In this document: positions 63,211-64,000 of the stretch, piece after piece | Numbering within the stretch: the stretch's first letter is position 1 | Layout of the letters: the number at the start of each line of letters is the position of its first letter | From: CTSOIL-112 sp049291875 | Lineage (GTDB): Bacteria; Pseudomonadota; Gammaproteobacteria; Burkholderiales; Burkholderiaceae | Length of the DNA: 64,000 nt | Assembly: GCA_049291875.1 (NCBI GenBank) | Contig: JBATQE010000004.1 | Span: forward strand, 1 to 64,000 | Direction of reading: 5' to 3' | Program-made: the position numbers and the translations under genes | The notes under the pieces: model-generated | What the model was told of the DNA's origin: nothing | Databases searched by the model: none | What the model saw: only the letters and a program-made list of their open reading frames with translations

Positions 63211-63262
63211 TGTTTTTCCTCTGTTTGCTCTAAATTATGTATCGATTGACCCAAAAAACCGT

Positions 63263-64000
63263 TTATTTTTGCTCAATCATCCATTCATGCGCCGGATCAT
63301 TTTTAAAATGCCATTGGCGCGTCGGCCCCGCCATCACGTTCAAATAATAGCTGTCGTAACCATGCGGCGCAACCACGGGATGATAACCGCGCGGCACGAT
63401 CATCACATCGTGATTCTCCACTGCGTGGCTCTCGTCAATATCGCGCTCGTCCGTGTACACGCGCTGAAACACAAAGCCCTGCGGCGGATTCACCTGATGA
63501 TAATAGGTTTCTTCCAGCACGCTTTCCTCAGGAATCGCGTCACGGTCATGCTTGTGCGGCGGATAGCTCGACGAGTGACCGCTCGGCGTTTTCACCTCAA
63601 CCACCAACAAACTTTGCGCCGGTTCGGTTTGCGGCAAAATATCGGTGACGTAGCGCGTATTGCTGCCTTTGCCTCGCACCGACTGCGCCATCATCGACGG
63701 TTCGATCACACGCGGCGCAAGGCTTCGTACCGTATCCGGTGCACTACACAGGGCAATATCGGCGTGGCTATGCGCCTGAATCGATACCTGCGCGCCTGCC
63801 GGTGCATACACCGCCGTTGGCGCAATATCTTCAAACACGCTCATGCGCTGCCCGAGTTGCGCAAACGTCTGCCCATCAACACACACATCCACCACGCCCG
63901 TCAATACCACCACGCACAGCTCGCGTTCGGCCTCAATCGGGTGCTCGTACTGCGCACCCGCCTGCATACGCCGCATCGCAAAGCCGACATACGCACCCAC
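63263..64000 (-). CDS. iolB: 5-deoxy-glucuronate isomerase (partial, 5' end beyond window)
   Basis: IolB isomerises 5-deoxy-glucuronate to 2-deoxy-5-keto-gluconate in myo-inositol breakdown. The 245 residues seen contain the cupin-fold motifs SSSYPPHKHDRDAIPEESVL with the metal-binding His-x-His and Glu, and MIVPRGYHPVVAPHGYDSYY near the end. The family is about 270 residues long, so about 25 N-terminal residues lie outside the window. It precedes mmsA (iolA) on the minus strand; more iol genes are likely to the right. Confidence 0.93.
   Translation of the reverse strand: MGAYVGFAMRRMQAGAQYEHPIEAERELCVVVLTGVVDVCVDGQTFAQLGQRMSVFEDIAPTAVYAPAGAQVSIQAHSHADIALCSAPDTVRSLAPRVIEPSMMAQSVRGKGSNTRYVTDILPQTEPAQSLLVVEVKTPSGHSSSYPPHKHDRDAIPEESVLEETYYHQVNPPQGFVFQRVYTDERDIDESHAVENHDVMIVPRGYHPVVAPHGYDSYYLNVMAGPTRQWHFKNDPAHEWMIEQK

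Overview
The window looks like a chromosomal segment of a betaproteobacterium, most likely order Burkholderiales. The order ndk-rlmN-pilF-rodZ-ispG, the rpsF-priB-rpsR-rplI block and the ptsN-hprK-rapZ block are typical of that group. G+C is moderate (about half, judged by eye). The genus cannot be named from the sequence alone. Most of the window is housekeeping DNA, densely coded on both strands, with a few small accessory insertions.

Layout. 0.2-5.1 kb: minus-strand ispG, rodZ, pilF, rlmN, ndk (isoprenoid precursor, cell shape, type IV pilus, rRNA methylation, nucleotide pools). 5.4-9.6 kb: amtB, then on the plus strand two YbjQ-family genes, an M48 protease and two unrecognised genes. 9.6-15.3 kb: glycine cleavage operon (tandem glycine riboswitch, gcvT, gcvH, gcvP, minus strand). 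It is interrupted by a 187-bp palindromic element and by a GIY-YIG endonuclease gene bracketed by REP-like inverted repeats. 15.6-19.6 kb: ornithine-lipid-type acyltransferase, ackA, pta. 19.7-20.4 kb: two 5'-truncated, divergently oriented remnants (LysR and EamA) joined at one deletion scar. 20.4-24.2 kb: QueF-like reductase with a queuosine-precursor transporter, an unknown helical protein, and the NAD(P)HX repair enzyme. 24.2-35.3 kb: polar amino-acid ABC transporter, epoxide-hydrolase-like protein, phospholipase D/cardiolipin-synthase-like protein, ubiD, a YddA/SbmA-type ABC exporter, a DASS anion symporter and a small membrane protein. 35.6-43.6 kb: hemA, prfA, NlpC/P60 peptidase, yggX, argA, recN, nadK. 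43.7-50.4 kb: aldo-keto reductase, then an operon of SDR, histidine phosphatase, APH-type kinase and acyl-CoA dehydrogenase with a divergent LysR, then a DPH6-like PP-loop protein. 50.5-59.8 kb: hrcA, hemH, an MFS transporter, rapZ, hprK, ptsN, the ribosomal protein operon, tRNA-Ser(GCT), trhP. 60.0-64.0 kb: a dihydrolipoamide dehydrogenase family protein and the start of a myo-inositol catabolic locus (mmsA/iolA, iolB cut by the window edge).

The most unusual content is non-coding. (1) A roughly 454-bp unit at 12751-13204 has a GIY-YIG nuclease gene between terminal inverted repeats that match REP-like hairpins also tandemly duplicated beside it; it separates gcvH from gcvP. (2) A dispersed palindrome family has two long copies (about 185 bp) whose ends supply the stop codons of gcvT and mmsA, and three short copies (about 50 bp) in other intergenic gaps. 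(3) The kinase/dehydrogenase/phosphatase/SDR operon resembles a split version of the animal ACAD10/ACAD11 proteins and of bacterial 4-hydroxyacid catabolism.

No CRISPR array, prophage, insertion sequence with a transposase, or rRNA gene was seen.
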